Source: an uncultured Ruminococcus sp.
GTDB taxonomy: Bacteria; Bacillota; Clostridia; Oscillospirales; Acutalibacteraceae
Assembly (NCBI GenBank): GCA_958403905.1
Contig: CATXZD010000021.1
Coordinates: 1-28,072, forward strand
Direction of reading: 5' to 3'
DNA length: 28,072 nucleotides
Made by a program: the position numbers and the translations under genes. The notes under the pieces are model-generated. The model saw only the letters and a list, made by a program, of their open reading frames with translations. It ran no database searches and was not told the origin of the DNA. Shown here piece by piece: positions 1 through 7,552 of the stretch; position 1 is the first letter of the stretch, and each line of letters starts with the position of its first letter.

Positions 1-242
1 CGTATCCGTGTGGGATAATAACACAAACGTTTGTATTAAATCCGTAGGGGACGGCATCCCTGACATCCCTATGTATAAAATGTTTCACAATTTATACATT
101 ATGGCGAACACAGTTCGCCACTACACTAAAAAACGTTACCTATATATCAATTTTAAATTCGGGCAACCGTTTTATCCGTACAATACGGTTTTTGAACTCG
201 ATTTGCCCGCAGGGGCACCCTGCCGAGGCACTCGACCGACCA
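1..242. repeat. Intergenic repeat block downstream of the lipoprotein gene
   Basis: No gene is supported here. Positions 1-43 match the leader (GGGATAATAACACAAACGTT) that precedes the 79-bp hairpin elements at 15808 and 23423. A GTAG-started degenerate palindrome follows at 44-100. From about 130 to 292 runs one copy of a ~150-bp unit that is nearly identical to 12757-12902. An open frame across this block is an accident of the repeat. Confidence 0.75.
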
Positions 243-292
243 TTAATTATTAATTGATAATTGTAATTTGTTATTTGTTAATTGTTCAGGCA
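130..292. repeat. ~150-bp dispersed unit, copy 1
   Basis: Nearly identical to 12757-12902: both contain ATTCGGGCAACCGTTTTATC, a cassette ending TACGGTTTTTGAACTCGATT, a GGTACTCGACCGACCATTAA-like segment and an AT-rich tail ending TTGTTCAGG. This copy runs into the 3' end of the lipoprotein gene and provides its stop codon and last dozen residues. Partial relatives of the tail occur at 9125-9212. Confidence 0.8.
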
Positions 293-1025
293 TTGACGCT
301 ATATAACTTTCGTAATCTGTTACTTTCCACTCGTCCTTTAACTCGTCCTTTACGGGAAAAACACGCAAAAGCATTACACTTTTTTCGCTGTCAGTCTTGT
401 TTTCCTGCGTGCTGAGCGAGAAAATAAAGCCCTGATACCACAGCGAACTGCTTGATTCAAACGTTGTGTGGTAAAAAATATCCTGCAAAACATCCAGGCT
501 GTCTGTCGGGAACTGGCACACTGACGCCGCCATAATTGCAGATTTTTTCAATATCATATCGCTGTTGCTTGAATTTTCGTCCTGTGCAACGAAATTTGAC
601 ATTGTTGTACCACAGCCCATATTCATAATTTTTCCCGTCCGGGCTTCAACCGTTGCAGTAAAGTTGGTGTCGCTTTCATCGTAGTAATAATAGCGGATTT
701 CAACGCCGTTTGAGTCGGTTTTCACATCTCCGTTTACTTTCCACTTATCCTTGCTGATTGCGAGAATCCCGTCGGTTTGTCTGGCTGTTTCGTTGTATTT
801 TTCGGTAAACTCGGGCAGTGTAAGCGTAAAGCGCATACCGTTAACGTTGTCGCTTTCTTCAACCGCATTTTCATTTTGTGCCGAAAAAATCTGGTCGCCC
901 GTTGCTATTTTTTCGGGTTGTTCGACATCTATTGAATTGTTGTTGTCATCACATCCGCACATAAAAATTAATGTGCAGACGATTAAAATAAGAGATATTC
1001 TTCTTAAACTTTTTATTCTTTTCAT
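243..1025 (-). CDS. Putative lipoprotein of unknown function
   Basis: 260 residues. The N-terminus has basic residues (MKRIKSLRR), a hydrophobic segment (about 10-22) and a lipobox-like FMCGC, so Cys25 is the probable lipidated residue and the protein is probably exported and membrane-anchored. The rest is a soluble, Ser/Asp/Asn-rich domain with beta-like segments (VEIRYYYYDES, TFESSSSLWYQGF); I recognise no family. It follows gyrA by 84 bp on the same strand, with only a weak hairpin between, so read-through is possible. No good Shine-Dalgarno precedes the ATG, but no better start exists because the signal sequence begins here. The C-terminal residues LTNNKLQLSINN and the stop codon are encoded by a dispersed intergenic repeat, so the original C-terminus has probably been replaced or extended. 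Confidence 0.7.
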   Translation of the reverse strand: MKRIKSLRRISLILIVCTLIFMCGCDDNNNSIDVEQPEKIATGDQIFSAQNENAVEESDNVNGMRFTLTLPEFTEKYNETARQTDGILAISKDKWKVNGDVKTDSNGVEIRYYYYDESDTNFTATVEARTGKIMNMGCGTTMSNFVAQDENSSNSDMILKKSAIMAASVCQFPTDSLDVLQDIFYHTTFESSSSLWYQGFIFSLSTQENKTDSEKSVMLLRVFPVKDELKDEWKVTDYESYIASMPEQLTNNKLQLSINN

Positions 1026-1075
1026 TTTTTATATTTTTAAATTTTTCACTTAGCAAGATTATCTATATATGCCTT

Positions 1076-1096
1076 AGGGCGGATAAAATCCGCCCT
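1076..1096 (-). terminator. Possible weak terminator hairpin after gyrA
   Basis: Perfect 8-bp inverted repeat AGGGCGGA-taaaa-TCCGCCCT just beyond the gyrA stop codon. The downstream (minus-strand) side has no U-tract, so it may stabilise the mRNA 3' end or terminate only partly. Confidence 0.4.
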
Positions 1097-1109
1097 TCCT
1101 GCCTGTAAC

Positions 1110-3641
1110 TTATTCATTTTCTTCAGTTTTTGTTTCCTGCTGTTCGGAATTATTCTGTGCAGAGTCTTCCAAATTATTCTCAGATTCGGAATTTTCTTCC
1201 TCTTCCTCGTGAGGTGCACGTGCAATTGTAACAACCTTGTCCTCACCGTTAACCTTCATAACGGTAACGCCCTTTGACGGACGTGAGCATACTCTGATTG
1301 ATTCGGCGGCAATTCTTATAATTATTCCGTCCTGCGATATAATTATGATATCATCATCAAGGTCAACAACCTTGATTGCGGCAACGTCGCCGTACTTTTC
1401 AACGTGATAGTTGGTAAGACCCTTACCGCCTCTGCTTTGAACACGGTAGTCGTCGGGGCTTGAAAGTCTGCCGTAGCCTGTTTCGGAAACAGTAAGAACA
1501 AGTCCGCCCTCACGCACAACGCTCATTCCGACAACGCAGTCGCCGTCCTTTAGCTTGAGAGCCTTAACACCTCTTGCCTGTCTGCCCATTTCACGAACGT
1601 CGGTTTCATTAAAGCGAATTGCAACGCCCTTCTTTGTTGCAACAATGACCTGCTGATTGCCGTCGGTCATTCTTACCCACGCAAGCTCGTCGCCCTCGTT
1701 GAGTTCAAGCGCAATAAGTCCGCCCTTGCGTGCGGTATTGTATGCGTTAAGCGCAATACGCTTGATGATACCCTGTCTTGTAACCATAATAAGGTACTTG
1801 TCCTCGTCAAACTCAGGTACTCTTATCATAGAAGTTACCTTTTCGTCAGGCGAAATCGGCAGAAGATTTGCAATGTTAATTCCCTTTGACTGTCTTGAAC
1901 CCTCGGGAACTTCGTAGCATTTAAGCCTGTAAACTCTGCCCTTATCGGTAAAGAACAGCACGTAATCGTGAGAATTGATTATAAACATTTCGGTTGCAAC
2001 GTCCTCTTCACGGCGTGACATACCCGAAACGCCCCTGCCGCCTCTGCGCTGAATCTTGTAGGTATCAACTGCAAGTCGTTTTACGTACCCGAACTGTGTA
2101 AGCGTAAGCACACACTCTTCCTGCGGAATAAGATCCTCAATATCAACCTCTCCGCTGATTGAGCAGATTTCGGTACGTCTTGGGTCAGCATATTTATTTC
2201 TGATTGCAAGAAGCTCTTCCTTGACAATTTCAAGTTTTCTTGTTTCGCTTGCAAGAATTTCCATAAATTCCTTGATTTTTGCCTGCAATGCGGCAATTTC
2301 ATCCTCAATTTTGGCACGCTCCATATTTGTGAGCTGTCCAAGACGCATCTGAACTATAGCCTGAGCCTGAACCTCGTCAAGACCGAAACGCTCCATAAGA
2401 GCAGCCCTTGCAGACTGCAAGTCCTTGCTGTGTCTGATAATTGAAATTACCTCGTCAATAAAGTCGATTGCAATTTTCAAACCTTCAAGAATATGAGCTC
2501 TGTCCTGCGCCTTTTTTAAATCAAACTCTGTGCGGCGGCGGATAACGTCCTCCTGAAATTCTATGTAGCACTTGAGCATTTCCTTGAGCGTAAGGATTTT
2601 CGGCTCGCCGTCAACAATTGCAAGCATAATTGCGCCGAAGGTTACCTGTAGCTGAGTAAACGAGAAAAGCTGGTTAAGCACAATCTGCGGAGAAGCGTCA
2701 CGCTTTACGTCAATTTCAATGTGCATACCCTGACGGTCGGAGTGGTCTTCAATATTTGAAATACCCTCCATTTTCTTTTCCTTAACAAGGTCGGCAATAT
2801 GCTCAATAAGCCTTGCCTTATTAACCTGATACGGAAGCTCGGTAACAATAATTTTAAATCTGCCGTTCTTTGCCTCGACAATTTCTGTCTTTGCACGAAC
2901 GGTAATTTTTCCCTTACCGGTTGCATAAGCTGCACGAATTCCGCTTCTGCCCATTATAATACCGCCTGTCGGAAAGTCGGGACCGGGCATACACTCCATT
3001 AAGCCTGCAACCTCTATGTCGGGGTTATCAATAAGAGTACAAACCGCGTCAATTGTTTCGCCGAGGTTATGGGGAGGAATATTTGTAGCCATACCAACAG
3101 CTATACCGCTTGAACCGTTTACAAGAAGATTCGGAAAACGGCTCGGAAGCACAACAGGCTCTTTAAGACGGTCGTCGTAGTTGGGAATAAAGTCAACTGT
3201 GTTCTTGTCGATATCTGTGAGCATATCCATAGAGATTTTGCTCATTCTTGCCTCGGTATAACGGTAAGCAGCAGGCGGGTCGCCGTCTACAGAACCAAAG
3301 TTACCGTGACCGTCAACGAGCATATATCTCATTGAAAAGTCCTGAGCAAGTCTTACCATAGCGTCATAAACAGACCCATCGCCGTGGGGGTGATATGCAC
3401 CGAGAACAGAACCGACTGTATCGGCGCACTTATGGTAAGGCTTTGACGGTTCAAGACCTCTTTCATACATTGTGTAGAGAATACGTCTGTGAACAGGCTT
3501 TAAGCCGTCACGAACGTCGGGAAGCGCACGTGCTACGATTACGCTCATTGAGTAATCAAGAAAGCTCTTGCGCATTTCGTTTTGCAGGTCTACATCAATA
3601 ATTTTTGCATTATTCAATTGTTCATTGCGTTCATTATCCAT
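1110..3641 (-). CDS. gyrA: DNA gyrase subunit A
   Basis: 843 residues, normal for GyrA. It is the breakage-reunion subunit of the A2B2 gyrase that introduces negative supercoils with ATP. The N-terminal catalytic domain begins near residue 30 (LDYSMSVIVARALPDVRDG). The active-site tyrosine is Tyr128 in AYRYTEARM. A coiled-coil region lies around 420-490, and the C-terminal beta-pinwheel carries the GyrA box QRRGGRG that marks a true gyrase rather than topoisomerase IV. The last ~30 residues are an acidic Glu/Asn/Ser tail. The start is supported by AGAGGT seven bases upstream. In the quinolone region the order is HPHGDGSVYD: Gly89 and Ser90 replace the Ser83-Ala84 pair of E. coli, which would be expected to lower quinolone affinity. 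A thioesterase gene and a RAYT gene separate it from gyrB. Confidence 0.98.
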   Translation of the reverse strand: MDNERNEQLNNAKIIDVDLQNEMRKSFLDYSMSVIVARALPDVRDGLKPVHRRILYTMYERGLEPSKPYHKCADTVGSVLGAYHPHGDGSVYDAMVRLAQDFSMRYMLVDGHGNFGSVDGDPPAAYRYTEARMSKISMDMLTDIDKNTVDFIPNYDDRLKEPVVLPSRFPNLLVNGSSGIAVGMATNIPPHNLGETIDAVCTLIDNPDIEVAGLMECMPGPDFPTGGIIMGRSGIRAAYATGKGKITVRAKTEIVEAKNGRFKIIVTELPYQVNKARLIEHIADLVKEKKMEGISNIEDHSDRQGMHIEIDVKRDASPQIVLNQLFSFTQLQVTFGAIMLAIVDGEPKILTLKEMLKCYIEFQEDVIRRRTEFDLKKAQDRAHILEGLKIAIDFIDEVISIIRHSKDLQSARAALMERFGLDEVQAQAIVQMRLGQLTNMERAKIEDEIAALQAKIKEFMEILASETRKLEIVKEELLAIRNKYADPRRTEICSISGEVDIEDLIPQEECVLTLTQFGYVKRLAVDTYKIQRRGGRGVSGMSRREEDVATEMFIINSHDYVLFFTDKGRVYRLKCYEVPEGSRQSKGINIANLLPISPDEKVTSMIRVPEFDEDKYLIMVTRQGIIKRIALNAYNTARKGGLIALELNEGDELAWVRMTDGNQQVIVATKKGVAIRFNETDVREMGRQARGVKALKLKDGDCVVGMSVVREGGLVLTVSETGYGRLSSPDDYRVQSRGGKGLTNYHVEKYGDVAAIKVVDLDDDIIIISQDGIIIRIAAESIRVCSRPSKGVTVMKVNGEDKVVTIARAPHEEEEENSESENNLEDSAQNNSEQQETKTEENE

Positions 3642-3684
3642 ATTTTTACCTCTTTTATTCGAGTATAGTTATCTTCTTTGAATT

Positions 3685-4257
3685 TTATTCCATATAGTAT
3701 TTATCAAGTTCCCATTTTATCGGGTTTGTGTCGATATATTCCCATATCCTGTCATAATCCTTTTGTGTTCTGATTATGTGGTCGTGAAATCTTGATTGCC
3801 ATATTCGGTGTATATCAGAATTTTCGTAGGGACACGGCGTGCCGTGTCCTTCCATCAGATTTATTCGTCTGGTTACAGCTGATTTATACGCTCCGACTAT
3901 CGTTGATATTGACTGAGGCACCGGCTTTGAAAAAGAGTTGTGCTTTTCTGCGGACACGGCACGCCGTGTCCCTACGTCAGATTCATCTGATTCTTTCGCC
4001 AGTTCGATTATCAAATGTACGTGATTCGGCATAACTACATATTTATTGATTTTTACACCGTATTTCTGCCGAATTTTTATCGTATTTTCAATTTCCTCAT
4101 TCGCAATTATTCCATAGCCACTAAGATGTATTTTTTCGTCTTTCACATAGCCGAATATACACTTTTTCTCATATGTGCAAATCGTTATAAAATACGCTCC
4201 GTTTTCCGAATAATTGTAATTTTTCAAACGTATTTGCCTGCGGTTTTGATTTAGCAT
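3685..4257 (-). CDS. REP-associated tyrosine transposase (RAYT, IS200-like Y1 HUH nuclease)
   Basis: 190 residues. The single-strand HUH nuclease motif is His79-Val-His81 in VVMPNHVHLII; the strand before it is AYFITICTYEKK. The C-terminal helix RTQKDYDRIWEYIDTNP offers Tyr168 or Tyr174 as the catalytic tyrosine. SKPVPQSISTIVGAYKSAVT and IWQSRFHDHIIR are typical of RAYT proteins. Family members are single-copy domesticated relatives of IS200/IS605 transposases that nick and join REP palindromes. Two GTAG-linked palindromes lie inside the reading frame (3826-3849 and 3952-3975), encoding VGTRRAVS near residue 95 and GHGTPCP near residue 137; both insertions keep frame. The same palindrome occurs repeatedly in gaps of this window. 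The gene starts 9 bp after the thioesterase stop and ends 43 bp before gyrA, so it is probably cotranscribed. No flanking IS ends or target duplications are evident. Confidence 0.9.
   Translation of the reverse strand: MLNQNRRQIRLKNYNYSENGAYFITICTYEKKCIFGYVKDEKIHLSGYGIIANEEIENTIKIRQKYGVKINKYVVMPNHVHLIIELAKESDESDVGTRRAVSAEKHNSFSKPVPQSISTIVGAYKSAVTRRINLMEGHGTPCPYENSDIHRIWQSRFHDHIIRTQKDYDRIWEYIDTNPIKWELDKYYME
3826..3849 (+). repeat. REP-like palindrome inside the RAYT gene (1)
   Basis: GTAG followed by the perfect 20-bp palindrome GGACACGGCGTGCCGTGTCC (one G is shared). It is read through as part of GHGTPCPYEN in the transposase. The same sequence with the same GTAG lies in the gap at 8674-8696. 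Confidence 0.85.
3952..3975 (-). repeat. REP-like palindrome inside the RAYT gene (2)
   Basis: GGACACGGCACGCCGTGTCC followed by CTAC, i.e. a GTAG-led element on the minus strand. It faces the copy at 3826-3849, so the pair forms an inverted arrangement about 100 bp apart. It encodes VGTRRAVSAE. Confidence 0.85.
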
Positions 4258-4266
4258 TATTCAAAA

Positions 4267-4698
4267 TTAAAAGTGCTTAATATTATTATTAATCTTCTCA
4301 AACAAATCGGGGAGTCTTTTTCTCACATTGCATGGTCTGAAGTTTTTTGAATCGACAAAGCCGTGTTCTGTTGAACCGTAGCCAAGTTCGGTTTCGCTTC
4401 CGTCAGGTTCAATGCGCTTTATCGTGTAGGAAAACTCAATTCTGGCGGCTGACATTGCAGTACACCAAGTGCGGATAATAAGCTCGTCCTCATAGCGGGC
4501 GGGCAGCTTAAAATGGCAATTGAGATTTCTTAAAGGAGTCATAACTCCTGATTCTTCCATTTCGGTATAGCTTGTTCCAAACATTTTTATAAAGTCAGAC
4601 CTGCCAACCTCGTACCACACGGGATAATTTGAATGATGTGCAATTCCCATTCTATCGGTTTCGGCATATCTTACGGTAATTTTTGACCTTGAATGCAT
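4267..4698 (-). CDS. Acyl-CoA thioesterase, hotdog fold (YbgC/FadM-like)
   Basis: 143 residues, the usual size for a single 4HBT hotdog domain. The N-terminal signature VRYAETDRMGIAHHSNYPVW places the catalytic Asp at 15 and His at 21/22, followed by the helix YEVGRSDFIK. Family members hydrolyse acyl-CoA thioesters in the cytoplasm; the chain length used here cannot be read from sequence. The start has a strong AAGGGGG Shine-Dalgarno seven bases upstream. It precedes the RAYT gene by 9 bp and lies between gyrB and gyrA, which are usually adjacent; nothing links its activity to gyrase. Confidence 0.88.
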   Translation of the reverse strand: MHSRSKITVRYAETDRMGIAHHSNYPVWYEVGRSDFIKMFGTSYTEMEESGVMTPLRNLNCHFKLPARYEDELIIRTWCTAMSAARIEFSYTIKRIEPDGSETELGYGSTEHGFVDSKNFRPCNVRKRLPDLFEKINNNIKHF

Positions 4699-4806
4699 TT
4701 TTAATCCCCCTTTTAAAAGTAGTTGCGAACTATGTTTGCCATAATGTATAAATTGTATCGCAATTTATACATAGGGACGTGTGGGAACCCGTCCCCTACG
4801 GAAATG

Positions 4807-4904
4807 TTTTTTAAACGTCCTATGGGTAGGACTTAAATTGTAGAACGGTATCTCGGGAGTCAGACATTCTTCTAAGTCTTGCGCAAGATACAATTTTACT
4901 TCAT
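4807..4904 (+). repeat. Family A repeat, forward copy
   Basis: Starts TTTTTTAAACGTCCTATGGG, contains CGGTATCTCGGGAGTCAGAC and CTTGCGCAAGATACAA, and ends ACTTCAT. It matches the family at 8291, 10569, 12402, 15438, 17387 and 27991. Confidence 0.75.
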
Positions 4905-5033
4905 ATTAACTAAAATAAATTAATCTTTGTGATTTTTTTAAATTTGCCTGCGGAGGCACTCCGCCGGACACGGCTGATGTGTCCCTACGCAGACGTTTAT
5001 ATAATACAATAACAATAGATGATGTAACGTGAT

Positions 5034-5095
5034 AATCTTGCGTTAGATTTAGAAAAATGTACAGGTACCGAGATACCGACTTATAGTGGTTATCC
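5034..5095 (-). repeat. Family A repeat, reverse copy
   Basis: TCTTGCGTTAGATTTAGAAA then TGTACAGGTACCGAGATACC is the reverse complement of the family-A core (GGTATCTCGGTAACTGTACA). It lies directly beyond the gyrB stop codon. Confidence 0.7.
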
Positions 5096-5116
5096 GCCCC
5101 TTATGACGTATAAAAA

Positions 5117-7162
5117 TCACACGTCCAGATTCTGAACATATTTTGCGTTCTTTTCAATAAAATCTCTTCTCGGTTCAACCTTGTCGCCCATAAGAATTGT
5201 AAAGGTTTCGTCTGCGGCTTCGGCATCGCTCAACTCAACCCTTAGCATAAGCCTTGTTTCGGGGTTCATTGTTGTTTCCCAAAGCTGGTCGGAATCCATC
5301 TCACCAAGACCTTTATATCGCTGAATTTCGCTTTTACCCTCAATCTGCGCCAAAATCTGGTCACGTTCAATATCGGAATAAGCGTACTTATGCTCCTTGT
5401 TTTTCGTAATTCTGTAAAGTGGCGGCTGGGCAATGTAAACGTGGCCGAGCTCTACAAGAGGACGCATATATCTAAAGAAAAACGTAAGCAAAAGCGTTCT
5501 GATGTGTGAGCCGTCAACATCGGCATCCGCCATAATAATTACCTTGTCATATCTTAGCTTTGAAATATCAAAATCGTCGCCGATACCTGTTCCAAGTGCA
5601 GTGATTACGGGCATAAGTTTGTCGTTGCCGTAAACTCTGTCTATTCTTGCCTTTTCAACGTTAAGCATTTTACCCCAAAGAGGAAGAATTGCCTGAATTC
5701 TTCTGTCACGTCCGCCTTTTGCGGAACCGCCTGCGGAGTCACCCTCGACTATGAAAATTTCGGTTTCACTGCTGTCCCTCGACTGACAGTCGGCAAGCTT
5801 GCCGGGGAGCTGAGCGGATTCAAGCGCAGACTTTCTTCTTACGCTCTCTCTTGCCTTTCTTGCGGCCTCTCTTGCCCTTGCGGAAGCGAGTGATTTTTCA
5901 AAAATTGCCTTTGCAACGGCAGGATTTTCTTCAAGATAAACCGAAAGCTTTTCACGCATCAGCTTATCAACCATTGTTCTGACTTCCGTATTGCCGAGCT
6001 TCGCCTTAGTCTGACCCTCAAACTGCGCTTCTTTAAGTTTTACGCTGACAATTGCAGTCAAACCTTCTCTTACATCCTCGCCGCTCAAATTTTTATCATT
6101 ATCTTTAAGCTTGCCAAACTTGCGTGCATAGTCATTCATAACGTAAGTGAGCGCACGCTTGAAGCCTTCTTCGTGAGTACCACCGTCCGTGGTATGAATA
6201 TTGTTGGCAAACGTTAAAATATTTTCGTTGTAGCTTTCGTTATACTGCATTGCAATTTCAACTGCAACTGTATCCTCGTCATTCTTTGCGGCAAAGTAAA
6301 TTACGTCGGGATGAATAACCTCAAGAGAACGCTTTTTGTGAATAAAATCTATAAAGCTTCTTATTCCGCCCTCATAAACAAAGTTATTTTTGATTATATT
6401 TTCAGTGTCACGCTCATCTCTAAGTTCAATATGCACTCCTGCATTCAGAAAAGCCTGTTCACGCAGACGTCTTTCAAGCACTGAATAATCATAAACGGTA
6501 GTTTCCTTAAATACCTCGGGGTCAGCCTTAAATCTTACCTCTGTACCCTTAACGTCTGACTTGCCTATTTTTTCAAGCGGAGTAATTATTTTTCCTCTTT
6601 CGTAACGCTGAAAATAAACATCCTCGCCGTCGCATACCTTAACCTCGAGCCACTCGGAAAGTGCGTTTACAACAGACGCGCCAACACCGTGCAGACCGCC
6701 CGAAACCTTGTATCCGCCGCCGCCGAACTTACCTCCTGCGTGGAGCACGGTAAATACTACCGTAACGGCAGGAAGTCCTGTTTTGCTGTTAACTCCTACG
6801 GGAATACCTCTTCCGTTGTCGGTTACTTTTATTATGTCGCCGTCCTCAATTACTACGTCAATTTTGGTGCAGTAGCCTGCAAGAGCCTCGTCAATTGAGT
6901 TGTCAACAATTTCGTATACAAGGTGGTGAAGTCCTCTCGGACCTGTTGAGCCTATGTACATACCGGGACGTTTTCTTACAGCCTCAAGTCCTTCGAGAAC
7001 CTGAATTTCATCTGCGCCGTACTCCTGCTCAACCTTTGTCATTTCAATTTTTGATTCGTCGCTGAAATCTTCAATAACTTCGGAATCGGCGTCAAGCTCC
7101 TCTTTATTATTATTTTCCATCTTTTCAATCAATTCATTTACTTCATATACTTCTTTATCCAA
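5117..7162 (-). CDS. gyrB: DNA gyrase subunit B
   Basis: 681 residues, ATPase subunit of gyrase. The GHKL ATPase domain begins at about 50 (YGADEIQVLEGLEAVRKRPG) and includes VDNSIDEA and the glycine-rich GGLHGVGASVVNALS. The TOPRIM part has EGDSAGGSAKGGRDR and DADVDGSH, which bind the metals used for cleavage. The C-terminal QRYKGLGEMD...ETTMNPETR region contacts GyrA. The start is TTG, chosen because GGGAGG lies 8 bases upstream; this gives an acidic, Asn/Glu-rich N-terminal extension of about 45 residues before the conserved domain, longer than in B. subtilis. An internal ATG at residue 15 is an alternative without a comparable Shine-Dalgarno. It follows the zinc-ribbon pair after 81 bp. 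Confidence 0.98.
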   Translation of the reverse strand: MDKEVYEVNELIEKMENNNKEELDADSEVIEDFSDESKIEMTKVEQEYGADEIQVLEGLEAVRKRPGMYIGSTGPRGLHHLVYEIVDNSIDEALAGYCTKIDVVIEDGDIIKVTDNGRGIPVGVNSKTGLPAVTVVFTVLHAGGKFGGGGYKVSGGLHGVGASVVNALSEWLEVKVCDGEDVYFQRYERGKIITPLEKIGKSDVKGTEVRFKADPEVFKETTVYDYSVLERRLREQAFLNAGVHIELRDERDTENIIKNNFVYEGGIRSFIDFIHKKRSLEVIHPDVIYFAAKNDEDTVAVEIAMQYNESYNENILTFANNIHTTDGGTHEEGFKRALTYVMNDYARKFGKLKDNDKNLSGEDVREGLTAIVSVKLKEAQFEGQTKAKLGNTEVRTMVDKLMREKLSVYLEENPAVAKAIFEKSLASARAREAARKARESVRRKSALESAQLPGKLADCQSRDSSETEIFIVEGDSAGGSAKGGRDRRIQAILPLWGKMLNVEKARIDRVYGNDKLMPVITALGTGIGDDFDISKLRYDKVIIMADADVDGSHIRTLLLTFFFRYMRPLVELGHVYIAQPPLYRITKNKEHKYAYSDIERDQILAQIEGKSEIQRYKGLGEMDSDQLWETTMNPETRLMLRVELSDAEAADETFTILMGDKVEPRRDFIEKNAKYVQNLDV

Positions 7163-7243
7163 AATAAAACCTCCCGCCGATATTTCGGCTCGTATTTCAA
7201 GGACTAATCCTCAAAATCAATTTTAATGTTAAAATTGTATGAG

Positions 7244-7552
7244 CTATTTATCCTTTTTAAATTCAATAAAATACGGTACAAGCAAAAATCCTGCTGTTAC
7301 TGCAATTATGTTTGTAATCATCAGACCTGCAAAGTTTGTACCTGCTATCATATACAGTGCAAAAACGTCAAAAATTGCAGTAATTAATGCAATTATTAAA
7401 AATAAAATTAAAATTTTCTTTTTTGATACTCTGAATTTTTTACCACAGTGATAGCAATTACATTCTTTTTCAACTGATTTCTTTTTAACGTCCTTATATC
7501 TGTAAATTGTCTTACAGTGGGGACAAACGGGTAATCTAAACATACTTATCAA
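7244..7552 (-). CDS. Small zinc-ribbon membrane protein
   Basis: About 102 residues from TTG, or 99 from the ATG at 7543 (MFRLPVCPHC). Two CxxC pairs (CPHC and CYHC, 19 residues apart) form a probable zinc ribbon, like the short cxxc_20_cxxc-type proteins of Firmicutes. Two hydrophobic segments follow (ILILFLIIALITAIFDVFAL and a second near 75-95) and a charged tail (EFKKDK). The upstream gene's stop overlaps the TTG as TTGA, which favours TTG with translational coupling; AGGAAA lies just upstream. The function is unknown. Its neighbour has the same architecture, suggesting duplication or a two-component membrane complex. Confidence 0.75.
   Translation of the reverse strand: MISMFRLPVCPHCKTIYRYKDVKKKSVEKECNCYHCGKKFRVSKKKILILFLIIALITAIFDVFALYMIAGTNFAGLMITNIIAVTAGFLLVPYFIEFKKDK

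Larger units (their letters stand above)
4699..5116. repeat. Repeat-filled gap between gyrB and the thioesterase gene
   Basis: 418 bp with no gene. It contains a minus-oriented GTAG element (4774-4799, stem GGGACG/CGTCCC) next to the inverted repeat GTATAAATTG...CAATTTATAC (4746-4770). It also has a forward family-A copy (4807-4904), a minus-oriented REP-like hairpin (4966-4988, GGACAC...GTGTCC then CTAC) and a reverse family-A copy (about 5034-5095). The two A copies face each other. Confidence 0.75.

Noticed and set aside
8..253. Open frame at the left edge
   Set aside because: It is composed of leader, GTAG element and the ~150-bp unit, with no ribosome binding site.
1046..1246. Other frames overlapping gyrA, gyrB, mnmG, mnmE and other genes
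   Set aside because: They are antisense or shifted-frame shadows of well-supported genes with no start signals or family features.
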